DNA of 9,918 bases from JAERML01 sp035687895 (GTDB taxonomy: Bacteria; Bacteroidota; Ignavibacteria; UBA10030; UBA6906), in the NCBI GenBank assembly GCA_035687895.1, contig DASRUE010000146.1, positions 1 through 9,918 of the forward strand. Reading direction: 5' to 3'. Below are positions 1 through 7,710 of the stretch, in pieces; position 1 is the stretch's first letter; each line of letters opens with the position of its first letter. Under the pieces are notes generated by a model. It searched no databases and had not been told where the DNA came from. It was given only the letters and a program-made list of their open reading frames with translations. The translations under genes were made by a program, and so were the position numbers.

Positions 1-1
1 C

Positions 2-1375
2 CTCACCTACCTTGGCACGGCAGATTCGTTGGTGTTCCGGTGGACAGTCCTTGCAAAGGATACACCGAACCCACCGGTATCGACAACCGATACGTTTGCC
101 GTGACGATTCGCCGCAGTTTGCCTCCACCACCCGCCGGCTGGACCAACCAGACTTCTGGCGTGACCGCCGTTCTCCAGTCGACAAAACAGGTGAACTCGT
201 CAGTTGCCTGGGCTGCCGGCAACGGTGGCGTTGTTCTCCGGACGACCAACGGCGGCAACACTTGGAGTTCTGTCGGTGGTGGAGCGATGGGAACACTTGA
301 TCTCTATGCCATCGACGCCATCAGCGCCACAACGGCATTCACCACTGCGTCCCCGGCAACCGGGAGTTACCTCTTCCGTACAACCAATGCCGGCACAAGC
401 TGGGATACGGTGTTCTTCCAATCGGGCGGGTTCCTAAACGCCATCCACATGTTTGACGCAACCAATGGCATTGCCGTGGGCGATCCGGTCGGAACATGGA
501 CGGTTCTCCGCACCTCCAATGGCGGTGCCTCATGGGCACGGATTGCCACCGAGCCTGCGCAAGTTGGATCGGAATTCGGCGCCAACAACGGTCTCGCTGT
601 TGTGGGTAACAACCACATCTGGTTCAGCCCTGGTACCGCTACCGGACGGGTCTACCGTTCAACGGATGGTGGAGCAACATGGGCATCATCGGTGCTGCCA
701 TTCCTGCAATTCACCTCGGGCCTTGCTTTCAGCAACACGCAGTACGGCGTAGCAGGTGGTAGTGGTGGCGCAGCGGCACGGACCACGGATGGCGGTGTCA
801 CTTGGACGAGCGTGACCCTGCCGGCATCGGGGACGGTGTACGGAATAGCCGCCACCAATGCTGAGTTCTTTGCCACACGAGGAGCGGCCATTTATCGCAG
901 CACCGATCGTGGTGCGACATGGGCCTCTTCGTATGCAGGTGGAGTCGGTGCTTTGAACCACATCAGCGCAGCATCTGCGGGAGCGAATGCCTACCTCAAG
1001 GCGGTCAGTGGAACGGGTGGTATTACCTCCGGGTACTTTGTGGTCACCGGCGTGGACGACCAGCCGGAGGAACTCCCTGGCTCATTCACTCTGATGCAGA
1101 ACTACCCGAACCCCTTCAACCCGAGCACAACGATCCGTTATGCACTACCGAAGGATGCGTTCGTGACGTTGAAGGTGTACAACCTCCTCGGGCAGGAAGT
1201 AGCTTCTCTGCGCGATGAGATGCAGAACGTCGGCTTCCATGACGTGGTCTGGAACGGCAGAAACAACGCCGGCCAGACCATTGCCAGCGGCGTCTACTTC
1301 TACCGACTCGAAGCCAGACCTGCGGATGGCGCTGAGCCGTTTACCAGCTTCAAGAAGATGCTGATGCTGAAGTAG
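2..1375 (+). CDS. Secreted Asp-box/YCF48-like repeat protein with T9SS sorting domain (5' partial)
   Basis: The reading frame is open to the left window edge, so the start and signal peptide are outside; 457 residues are visible. A TTG at 29 lies inside a conserved-looking strand (SLVFRWTVLAKD, typical of an Ig-like beta-sandwich) and is not credible as a start. After a proline-rich linker come six Asp-box motifs, T/S-x-D/N-x-G-x-T/S-W, at visible residues 81-88, 127-134, 171-178, 220-227, 261-268 and 300-307. They are spaced about 35-50 residues apart, as in BNR/sialidase-like and YCF48-like beta-propellers. Residues from about 356 form the type A sorting domain (FTLMQNYPNPFNPSTTIRYALP, then YNLLGQEV, WNGRNNAGQ, GVYFYRLEA). 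Known for the family: this domain directs outer-membrane export and surface attachment by T9SS. No glycosidase catalytic residues can be assigned, so an adhesive or structural role is as likely as an enzymatic one. Confidence 0.86.
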   Translation, partial: LTYLGTADSLVFRWTVLAKDTPNPPVSTTDTFAVTIRRSLPPPPAGWTNQTSGVTAVLQSTKQVNSSVAWAAGNGGVVLRTTNGGNTWSSVGGGAMGTLDLYAIDAISATTAFTTASPATGSYLFRTTNAGTSWDTVFFQSGGFLNAIHMFDATNGIAVGDPVGTWTVLRTSNGGASWARIATEPAQVGSEFGANNGLAVVGNNHIWFSPGTATGRVYRSTDGGATWASSVLPFLQFTSGLAFSNTQYGVAGGSGGAAARTTDGGVTWTSVTLPASGTVYGIAATNAEFFATRGAAIYRSTDRGATWASSYAGGVGALNHISAASAGANAYLKAVSGTGGITSGYFVVTGVDDQPEELPGSFTLMQNYPNPFNPSTTIRYALPKDAFVTLKVYNLLGQEVASLRDEMQNVGFHDVVWNGRNNAGQTIASGVYFYRLEARPADGAEPFTSFKKMLMLK

Positions 1376-1402
1376 GATTCCGAACACACATCGTTCCACC
1401 AC

Positions 1403-1431
1403 AAGCCCCCGGTCACAACGACCGGGGGCTT
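1403..1431 (+). terminator. Strong GC-rich hairpin, probable intrinsic terminator
   Basis: A perfect 12-bp stem, AAGCCCCCGGTC (1403-1414) with GACCGGGGGCTT (1420-1431), encloses a 5-nt loop ACAAC. It starts 27 bases after the stop codon of the Asp-box gene. The tail that follows (CGTGTTTTC) is T-rich but interrupted, so termination is likely but not textbook. It would insulate the upstream gene from the amidase operon. Confidence 0.82.
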
Positions 1432-1452
1432 CGTGTTTTCAGTAGCACTACG

Positions 1453-1472
1453 TTTTCTTCTCCGGAAGAAAA
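1453..1472. other. A/T-rich inverted repeat upstream of the amidase gene
   Basis: TTTTCTTC (1453-1460) and GAAGAAAA (1465-1472) are exact reverse complements around TCCG. The repeat lies about 60 bases before the amidase start and 21 bases after the GC-rich terminator. It could be a second terminator-like hairpin, an operator-like palindrome, or chance. No convincing Bacteroidota-type promoter (TTTG / TAnnTTTG) could be placed in the 1376-1531 gap. Confidence 0.4.
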
Positions 1473-1531
1473 TCCGTATGTTAGAGAGCAACGCTCCCCC
1501 CTCCCACCGTGTGAACGATCGAAGGTGATGT

Positions 1532-4099
1532 ATGATGAATGTGAGACTACCTGTTCTTTGCGTCCTCTTTTCAATCGCAGCAATCTCGGCTATCGCCCAG
1601 CCACCCGCCGATCTTGTGGGAAAGGCATTTATCCTTGACCCGGGCCACAGCCAGAATGAGAACGTTGGCATCTACGGCTACTCCGAGGCGAACAAGGTGT
1701 TGCGTGTAGGGTTTCACCTGAAAGAGATCCTCCAACAGTCCAACCCCGATACGGTTGTGATGACCCGGACCGACAGCCTGACCGTCGTCGGCATCACCCA
1801 GCGTTACACGTACGCCAACAACTTCCCGCATCCCGACAAGTGGTTCCATTCCATCCACAGCGATGCAGTCACTCTGGGCTCGCCGGCGAATTCCATCCTG
1901 ATTCTCATTAGCGACAACTGCTGGGTGGGCCCTCCGGGAACGATCTGCCAGTCGCGGTGGGGGCAGACCACCATCTCCATGGCGTCCTACCAATCGAACA
2001 TCATGTCACGGGCGTACCGTATCCCGACCCGTGGCGTGTATGGCGACCGGACATTCGGATTCCAGTTCGGCACTTCCTACGGCACGTCCGGCGTGGGCGT
2101 GCTGCGCGAAACACTGATGCCAGCCACCCTTTCGGAAGGAGGCTTCCACACCAACCCGCGTCAGAACCTGTTGAATATGAACTACGAATCGAAACGGACC
2201 GAAGCAAAGGCGATCTGGATGTCGATCCTGGGGCATTTTGGCGTCAACCGTCCCCTCATCAGGACATTGATCGGGGTTATCTCAGACGTCGAGACAAACG
2301 CACCGCTCAAGGGTGCCGCCGCGACCATTGCAGGACAGACATATACAACCAACACTCACCAGAATACATTTGCTCCGTATTGCGGGACCGACACGACCTG
2401 CTCGAATGGCTTCTATTATTTTGAGAATCTCCCAGGCGGACTGCAGAGCATCACATTCAGCAAGCCGGGATACAATGATAGCACGGTGCAGGTGGCAATC
2501 AGCGATACGTTTTTCACGTTCCTTGATATCCGGCTCCTGTCGAACCTCCCGCCACGCATCACGAGCAGTGTACCGGCACAGAATGCCATCGGCGTGCAGC
2601 CCGACGCGGTGCTGAGACTGGATTTCAGCCGTGCCGTCGAACGAATGTCCGCTGAAGCAAACATTCATCTCATGAAGTCATCCGGCGATACGCTCGGCGG
2701 CGTCTTCACCTGGTCCAACGCCGACAGGACCCTTGTGTTCAACCCCGACTCCCTCTTCGCCTTCGATGCAGACTATCAGTACTTCATCGGCGGAAACGTG
2801 CGGGACCTCTACAACAATCCCTTCGATGGAAACGGGAACGGAATCGGGGGCGACAGCCTGATCATCATGTTCCGTACCCGGCCGGATGACCTGACCGCAC
2901 CGGTCGTCGTCAATACATTCCCGGCCTCGGATGACACGGTGGACACACCCAACCACGTCATCTCCATCACCTTCGATGAGATCGTCGATACCAACTCGGT
3001 CACCCTTACGAATTTCGCCGTCGGGCAGATCGGCGGCTCGCTCCTTGCCCGAACACTGCAGCACTGGCAGGCGGGTGGCAGGAGTGGTGTGAATATTTAC
3101 GTGACGGCCGGACTTCAATCGGGCACATCCTATCGAGTGCGTGTCAGCGGCGTGGCGGACCGATGGGGGAACATCATGCCGACACAGGTTCTCTGGAACT
3201 TTACCGTTGCCCCCGGATCATACATGTTCACGACGATCGACGACTTCAACAGCTCTGTCGCAAACTGGTTGCAACCAGGCACCAGTGGCAGCACCATGGG
3301 CATCGATAGTGCGCGGTTTTCGATCAGCACAACGGTTGCAGTGCCGGGCATCCCTTCCAATACCGGCTCGTCACTCCTGCAATTCTACTGGCAAACGGGT
3401 GCGTCGAGCTGGCTCATCCGTGAGTACCTCAACTCAGGGCCGCCGCGGTCGGTGATCTGGCAGAAGGCAAACACCTGGCTGCAGGTCTATGTCCATGGCG
3501 ATGGAAGCGGGACGCAGTTCCGGTTTGCCATTGACGACAGCGTGGATGCGTTCCCAGGTGGAACTGCAACAAACCACGAGGTAAGTCTCTGGAAGACGAT
3601 TGATTGGGTCGGATGGCGGTTGGTGGAGTGGGATCTTGAGAATGACTCCGTCGGATCATGGCTGGGAAATGGCCGCCTTGAAGGCGACTTGAGGTTTGAC
3701 AGCTTCCAGCTTCGATATATCCCCGGGACATCGGCAGCCTCCGGACAGGTGTACTTTGACCAGTTGCAGCTTGCACGCAAAGCGCCGAGCACCGTGGAAC
3801 GCGATCCAAGCGTTCTGCCAGGGGCATTTGCGCTGCACCAGAACTATCCAAATCCCTTTAATCCCGAAACGCGGATTATGTACGACATTGGAGAAGCCGG
3901 GTTTGTTCGTCTTTTTGTTATAGATATTCTTGGACGTCAGATTAGAACACTCGTCGCTGCACCGCACGAGCAGGGACGTTATGTGGCGACATGGGATGGG
4001 AAGGACGAAAACGGGGTAGCGGTCTCCTCGGGCGTCTACTTCTACAGGCTGCAGTCCGAGACCATCACACTCTCCGGCAAAATGAATCTTTTGAAATGA
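1532..4099 (+). CDS. Secreted multidomain N-acetylmuramoyl-L-alanine amidase (Amidase_3) with T9SS sorting domain
   Basis: This 855-residue protein should cleave the bond between N-acetylmuramic acid and L-alanine in peptidoglycan outside the cytoplasm. It has a signal peptide (hydrophobic residues 5-21, cleavage likely after AIA, before Q23). The Amidase_3 domain spans about 33-236: FILDPGH gives zinc ligand H39, SEANK gives E52, SIHSDA gives H109, and LSEGGFHTN gives catalytic E202, so all key residues are present. Next are a carboxypeptidase-regulatory-like beta-sandwich (about 242-335), two Big_5-type Ig-like domains (337-448 and 453-560), a galactose-binding or CBM11-like beta-sandwich (about 563-748), and the type A sorting domain from 762 (QNYPNPFNPET to GVYFYRL). 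Two adjacent ATGs are possible; AAGGTG at 1522-1527 gives 4 bases to the first and 7 to the second (1535), so translation may begin at 1535. Its stop overlaps a possible start of the next gene. Relatives are sometimes labelled xanthan lyase, which the active site does not support. Confidence 0.9.
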   Translation: MMNVRLPVLCVLFSIAAISAIAQPPADLVGKAFILDPGHSQNENVGIYGYSEANKVLRVGFHLKEILQQSNPDTVVMTRTDSLTVVGITQRYTYANNFPHPDKWFHSIHSDAVTLGSPANSILILISDNCWVGPPGTICQSRWGQTTISMASYQSNIMSRAYRIPTRGVYGDRTFGFQFGTSYGTSGVGVLRETLMPATLSEGGFHTNPRQNLLNMNYESKRTEAKAIWMSILGHFGVNRPLIRTLIGVISDVETNAPLKGAAATIAGQTYTTNTHQNTFAPYCGTDTTCSNGFYYFENLPGGLQSITFSKPGYNDSTVQVAISDTFFTFLDIRLLSNLPPRITSSVPAQNAIGVQPDAVLRLDFSRAVERMSAEANIHLMKSSGDTLGGVFTWSNADRTLVFNPDSLFAFDADYQYFIGGNVRDLYNNPFDGNGNGIGGDSLIIMFRTRPDDLTAPVVVNTFPASDDTVDTPNHVISITFDEIVDTNSVTLTNFAVGQIGGSLLARTLQHWQAGGRSGVNIYVTAGLQSGTSYRVRVSGVADRWGNIMPTQVLWNFTVAPGSYMFTTIDDFNSSVANWLQPGTSGSTMGIDSARFSISTTVAVPGIPSNTGSSLLQFYWQTGASSWLIREYLNSGPPRSVIWQKANTWLQVYVHGDGSGTQFRFAIDDSVDAFPGGTATNHEVSLWKTIDWVGWRLVEWDLENDSVGSWLGNGRLEGDLRFDSFQLRYIPGTSAASGQVYFDQLQLARKAPSTVERDPSVLPGAFALHQNYPNPFNPETRIMYDIGEAGFVRLFVIDILGRQIRTLVAAPHEQGRYVATWDGKDENGVAVSSGVYFYRLQSETITLSGKMNLLK

Positions 4100-4101
4100 G
4101 G
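4098..4101 (+). promoter_or_regulatory. Ribosome binding site deciding the start of the beta-propeller gene
   Basis: GAGG lies 6 bases before ATG 4108 and overlaps the TGA of the amidase gene. This favours 4108 over the in-frame ATG at 4096, which overlaps that stop codon as ATGA. Either way, translation is probably coupled to the amidase gene. Confidence 0.6.
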
Positions 4102-4107
4102 ATTCCC

Positions 4108-5040
4108 ATGAAAGCATTGGTTTGTTTCGTTCTTAACACCGTGTTGTTCGGGAGTTTTGCCGTCGCTCAGAATGACGGCGCATCTGTCATCCGTCGCCTT
4201 CCCGTGGAGGGGTTTGCACAGCATCCCGTCATCTCCCCCGATGGAAAGCGTGTGGCCTTTAGCAGAGAGCAGTACTCTCCCGTGGAAGTGCTCAATCTCG
4301 AATCATCGTCTGTCGACGTACTTTGCACACACGCGGGGGCCGGATGGGGATTGGTGTGGCTGGACAATTCTCACCTCATTGTGCGATCGGTACGCGAAGG
4401 GAACGCAACGGAGGGACGGTCGATGGGGATGGAGATCATCGACGTTGTATCGAAGACTGAATCACAGGTCGTGCCGTTTGCCTCACGAAACCGGCTCGAA
4501 GTCCCGTTCAAAGTGGAGGACGGTGTTGTCATAGCAAGAAACCGTGGACAGCTTGTGGCGGTGGACGCGCGTGCGGAGGAACCAGCCGTCCGGAATGTAA
4601 AAAGCTCGGAAGTAATCTGGAGCTTTGAAGGTTCCACCATTCTCGCAGGCAACACACGGATCCCCGCCCCGGGAAACCGGGAGATCCTCTCCCTCTCGTG
4701 GTCACCCGATGGCTCGGCCGCATTGGTGGAATTACTTGGACAGCCATCGCTCTATCTCTTCCGCCCCGTCACCGCGGAATTCTCCCCTCTTGCCCCGCGC
4801 GGCGAGCGACCCGCCTGGATGGATGGTGAACGGTTCATCTACATGCAAACGACCGATGACGGCCACAATGTTACCGACGCGGATATTTACCTGGGAAGTG
4901 TGAGAAACAATGAGACGCGGAACCTCACTGCATCGTTTGCCGCGCCGGCGATGAACCCCTCTGCATCGCGGCACGGGAGGGTGGTCTTCAATACACCGAA
5001 GGGTGAGCTCTACCTGTTCGAACTTTCACCGGCACGATAG
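4108..5040 (+). CDS. Small secreted WD40-like/TolB-type beta-propeller protein
   Basis: The chosen start gives 310 residues with a clean signal peptide (hydrophobic segment, cleavage likely after FAVA, before Q21). The frame is open further upstream, but that part lies inside the amidase gene and does not resemble a secreted protein. PD40/TolB-like repeats are visible as strand-turn motifs: HPVISPDGKRVAFS (39-52), LSLSWSPDGSAALVE (194-208) and a weaker one near PAMNPSASRHGRVVF (280-294). Strands in between (GLVWLDNSHLIVRSV, PAWMDGERFIYMQTT) fit propeller blades. Such domains bind proteins or ligands; no catalytic residues are evident. The gene directly follows the amidase gene with overlapping stop and start signals, so it may be a partner or modulator of that enzyme in the periplasm or at the surface; this is inference. 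It has no T9SS sorting domain and no obvious lipobox cysteine. Confidence 0.78.
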   Translation: MKALVCFVLNTVLFGSFAVAQNDGASVIRRLPVEGFAQHPVISPDGKRVAFSREQYSPVEVLNLESSSVDVLCTHAGAGWGLVWLDNSHLIVRSVREGNATEGRSMGMEIIDVVSKTESQVVPFASRNRLEVPFKVEDGVVIARNRGQLVAVDARAEEPAVRNVKSSEVIWSFEGSTILAGNTRIPAPGNREILSLSWSPDGSAALVELLGQPSLYLFRPVTAEFSPLAPRGERPAWMDGERFIYMQTTDDGHNVTDADIYLGSVRNNETRNLTASFAAPAMNPSASRHGRVVFNTPKGELYLFELSPAR

Positions 5041-5075
5041 CAGTTCTTGCAGTCTCGCAAGAGTGTTGATGATGC

Positions 5076-5098
5076 AGGTCGGAATGACATTCCGACCT
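5076..5098. terminator. Perfect palindrome between convergent genes, possible bidirectional terminator
   Basis: Two 11-base arms, AGGTCGGAATG and CATTCCGACCT, flank a single central A (5087). A realistic hairpin is an 8-9-bp stem with a 5-nt loop. It is the main structure in the 77-base gap between the + strand propeller gene and the - strand NagB-like gene, so it could end transcription from both sides, although neither strand has a clear T-run. A smaller hairpin, CTTGC-AGTCTC-GCAAG (5046-5061), precedes it. Both arms contain CATTCC followed by G, as do the hairpin repeats near 7640, so it may instead be a REP-type repeat. Confidence 0.5.
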
Positions 5099-5117
5099 AT
5101 GAGAGTTGTTCACTTAC

Positions 5118-7475
5118 CTACCCTCTATCCTCTGTCATCTTCTTCAGTTCACGAACCTTCTGGTAGAACTCTGTCAGGTTCATTTCCTTGAGATAGATCA
5201 TCCCTCTCGCAGCACGCAGACGGGGATGCGGGTTCTTCAGAAAGTAGTCGTGGCCGAGGCAGGTCTTTACCATCTTATATTGCTCCACCTGGATTGTCTG
5301 TGCGAGTTCCGAGAACGGACCGTCGTGTTCGTAACTCGGAAACGACGCTGCACTCTGCGAGCCAAAGCAGTTCATGAACGATGTGTGCATCATGGAAAGC
5401 GAATTCAAGGATTCAGGGATCATGACGTTTGCCTCTGCCGGACGGAACCGGAACCACACATTCCGGTATCCCCACACGCGAACCGTTGTGTCGCCGCTCT
5501 CCTTCTCATACATCCGGAGCGCCTCGCTTACCGCCTGCAGTGCCTTATAATGCGTGTCCGGACCGCTTCCTTCCGGATCGAACGCCACCGACACGACGTT
5601 CGGCTTCACCTTCTTCATCAGCTCAAAGATCGGGAGGACGTCACGGTCGACCTCGGGCTCCTCGGAGAAGATGTCTCCCTTGTAAAATCCGAGGCGCAAC
5701 GGGTGGACTGCCGATGCTTCGATACCAACATACGCCCAGAGAAGCTCCACTTCCCACTCGCGCAGGGTTCCCTTCAGCATCTGTATATCCGGCGGGTCCT
5801 TCGCGCCAGGATATTGTGTTGTGAGATACTCGTGCAGCTCCTTGATCCTCAGTCGAAGCACCGTCATGTCGGTCGTCTTGTAGACCTCGATCAAATTCCG
5901 TAGGAGCCGACGTGCCTCTGCCTCATTCTTCCGCTCCTGGCTGTAAGCCGCAGTACCGTCAAGGTAGAGGTAGATATCTTCCATCCTCTTGGTGACGTTT
6001 TTCGGGTCGAAGTATCCCTGTTTGAGTTGGGAGCTGCACGACGGGCTTTCCAGATATCGCTCCAACTTCTGGATGAGGGCAAGGCAATAGGGATTGGAGA
6101 CCGAAGTAAACCCCGAGGTCAGGTTGGCGAAGTAGTGCTTGTTGCTCGGGTCGCGGACAAGATGATAGATATGGGCCTGATATGCGAGCATGATGTCGTC
6201 GTGGTGGGGCTCCGTGTGAAGGAACGTGGTGTGCGAGACGTTCTTCAGTCCTCCTTCGATCTTCAGAATAATTCGGTCGCGTGCAGCGGTACTGAGTTCG
6301 CTGAAAGTCTTTCCTGTTTTCCGGAGGAGCGCGGCCGCAAACCGGTCTGAGCGGAATTCTTCCTCCGTCAGATCCTGCAACGCCTTGTTACGCGATAAGG
6401 CGAGGGAAACAACCACATCATCGGCCTCGTCCTCTGAAGGAGATTTAAGCGCGAGAAAATCCTCAAACTGCCTTTCCGTCAAGAGCCTCGCCGCCCCTTT
6501 GGTCAGGTAAAACCGCGCGTTCGGAAGATCCTGCAGAACCGAGGCAGGATACTGGGGGCTCTTCAATTCCTGAATCGCCTGCGCGACGATCTGTGCCTTC
6601 GCTTCGCCGGCTGCAATGATCAGCGCAGTAGCAGAGGGGTTATACGTGATGGTCGCAAGTCCGATGGTAATGACGAGACGGCTGCGTGAAATCTCGATCC
6701 CGCCCAGATCTGTAGCAGCTGCCGCCTGTGTTTCGTAGTTTGTCCCGGTCAACCGTGTCACCGAGTAGACACTTGAGCCCCGCACGTTGAATGCAATATG
6801 CCCGTCCGGACCGATCCCGCCAAGAAAGAACCCGATCCCTCCCATTTCACGGATCCGCGACTCGTACACCATGCAAAACACATCGACGCGGTTAATGACT
6901 TCTTTCTGCATCCGTTCGAGGTCCGTCCGGGTTTGGCGCACGCGGAGGGTCAGGTCCACCACATTTCCGGGAAACACTTCCTGCATTGTCTTGCCCGGCG
7001 GCAAACCCAACAGTGTCGCATCGATCAGTAGCGCCTTGGCTGGGTCGAGCCCGAATCCTTCGATGTAGAATTCATTTACGTAATAGTGGAAGCTGTTGTG
7101 CTGGCGTGCATCCATCGGATAAAACTCATCGATCTGTACAAAACTGAGACTCTTCATATCCGGCCGACGTGACGCGCCGATCCCCTCTCTTTCGAGCAAC
7201 GATTTGATCTCCGGAGAATCCCATCGCTCGAGAATCCTCGTTACCCACTTGATGAAGTGTTCCGGTGTCTTCCCCGTCGGGAGAGAGATGACGCCGCCGG
7301 GATTTTTCAGGACCCATTCAATAAACCGCAGCGCCGTCAATTTCCCCAGCATCGGGAAGTTGGAGACTTCGATGACGTTTATCTTTTCCACGGGAGCGTA
7401 CATCGGTTTTCTGCCGCTCCGTTTCAGCTCACGCCCCTCCACACTGGAGGATGCATCATAGATTCGGGGATTCAT
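5118..7475 (-). CDS. nagB: NagB-like (glucosamine-6-phosphate deaminase/isomerase) and PIG-L-type deacetylase fusion
   Basis: This 785-residue cytoplasmic protein (no signal peptide) joins two sugar-enzyme folds. The N-terminal half (about 30-340) is NagB-like: LPTGKTP (65-71) is the phosphate loop, IDEFYP holds the active-site Asp (D116), and GIGPDGHIAFN (221-230) holds the D224/H226 pair. E. coli NagB has NEP after this motif; here it is NVR, so the relay Glu (E148 there) is Val231. The C-terminal half (about 415-690) is PIG-L-like: PHHDD (423-427) gives H424, D426 and D427 of the zinc site, and PDTHYKA (639-645) supplies the third ligand, H642. The likely substrates are amino-sugar phosphates or N-acetyl sugars, but neither activity is proven. 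About 660-residue fusions of this kind occur in Bacteroidota. No Shine-Dalgarno is seen before ATG 7475; M25 (ATG at 7401-7403) is an alternative start. The gene is convergent with the propeller gene. Confidence 0.88.
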   Translation of the reverse strand: MNPRIYDASSSVEGRELKRSGRKPMYAPVEKINVIEVSNFPMLGKLTALRFIEWVLKNPGGVISLPTGKTPEHFIKWVTRILERWDSPEIKSLLEREGIGASRRPDMKSLSFVQIDEFYPMDARQHNSFHYYVNEFYIEGFGLDPAKALLIDATLLGLPPGKTMQEVFPGNVVDLTLRVRQTRTDLERMQKEVINRVDVFCMVYESRIREMGGIGFFLGGIGPDGHIAFNVRGSSVYSVTRLTGTNYETQAAAATDLGGIEISRSRLVITIGLATITYNPSATALIIAAGEAKAQIVAQAIQELKSPQYPASVLQDLPNARFYLTKGAARLLTERQFEDFLALKSPSEDEADDVVVSLALSRNKALQDLTEEEFRSDRFAAALLRKTGKTFSELSTAARDRIILKIEGGLKNVSHTTFLHTEPHHDDIMLAYQAHIYHLVRDPSNKHYFANLTSGFTSVSNPYCLALIQKLERYLESPSCSSQLKQGYFDPKNVTKRMEDIYLYLDGTAAYSQERKNEAEARRLLRNLIEVYKTTDMTVLRLRIKELHEYLTTQYPGAKDPPDIQMLKGTLREWEVELLWAYVGIEASAVHPLRLGFYKGDIFSEEPEVDRDVLPIFELMKKVKPNVVSVAFDPEGSGPDTHYKALQAVSEALRMYEKESGDTTVRVWGYRNVWFRFRPAEANVMIPESLNSLSMMHTSFMNCFGSQSAASFPSYEHDGPFSELAQTIQVEQYKMVKTCLGHDYFLKNPHPRLRAARGMIYLKEMNLTEFYQKVRELKKMTEDRG

Positions 7476-7542
7476 AAGAGGATATGTTGAGAATGTGGCG
7501 ACGAACTGTTGGTGTTCTCTCAGAACGGCACGTATTCATGCC

Positions 7543-7556
7543 GCTCCTAAAGGAGC
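7543..7556 (+). repeat. REP-like hairpin R1, copy A
   Basis: GCTCC-TAAA-GGAGC, preceded by TTCATGCC. The same block, TTCATGCCGCTCCTAA, recurs in copy B near 8197. It faces right, towards the leftward hairpins R2 and R3. Confidence 0.8.
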
Positions 7557-7632
7557 TCCACTTCCTGGTTGAATGCTCTCTACTTCCTTCCTCCACAGAT
7601 CATGTACTGAACAGAACCGGATCAAATCTCGA

Positions 7633-7645
7633 GTCCCGTAGGGAC
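7633..7645 (-). repeat. REP-like hairpin R2, copy A
   Basis: GTCCC-GTA-GGGAC followed by GGAATG; on the - strand this reads CATTCC then the hairpin. With its right flank it matches copy B (8301-8334) at 31 of 34 positions. Confidence 0.85.
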
Positions 7646-7682
7646 GGAATGTCTGTAGAACGGCAAACCACAACACCAAACA

Positions 7683-7695
7683 GCCCCGGAGGGGC
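7683..7695 (-). repeat. REP-like hairpin R3, copy A
   Basis: GCCCC-GGA-GGGGC followed by GGCATG; on the - strand it is CATGCC then the hairpin. It starts 15 bases after the transposase stop codon, so it may also end that transcript. Positions 7681-7701 are identical to 8350-8370 in copy B. Confidence 0.87.
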
Positions 7696-7710
7696 GGCAT
7701 GCCAACAGGT

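Noticed and set aside
29..31. TTG as the start codon of the first gene
   Set aside because: The frame stays open to the window edge and the residues before the TTG (LTYLGTADS) continue the same beta-sandwich domain, so the gene is cut by the window.
3991..4107. Upstream extension of the beta-propeller gene to an ATG at 3991
   Set aside because: The extension overlaps the conserved sorting domain of the amidase in another frame and would bury the signal peptide. GAGG plus ATG at 4108 explains the start better.
5106..5903. Long open frame of 265 codons on the + strand
   Set aside because: It lies wholly opposite the NagB/PIG-L gene, whose motifs are well conserved. The + strand product has no recognisable domain and reads like an antisense shadow.
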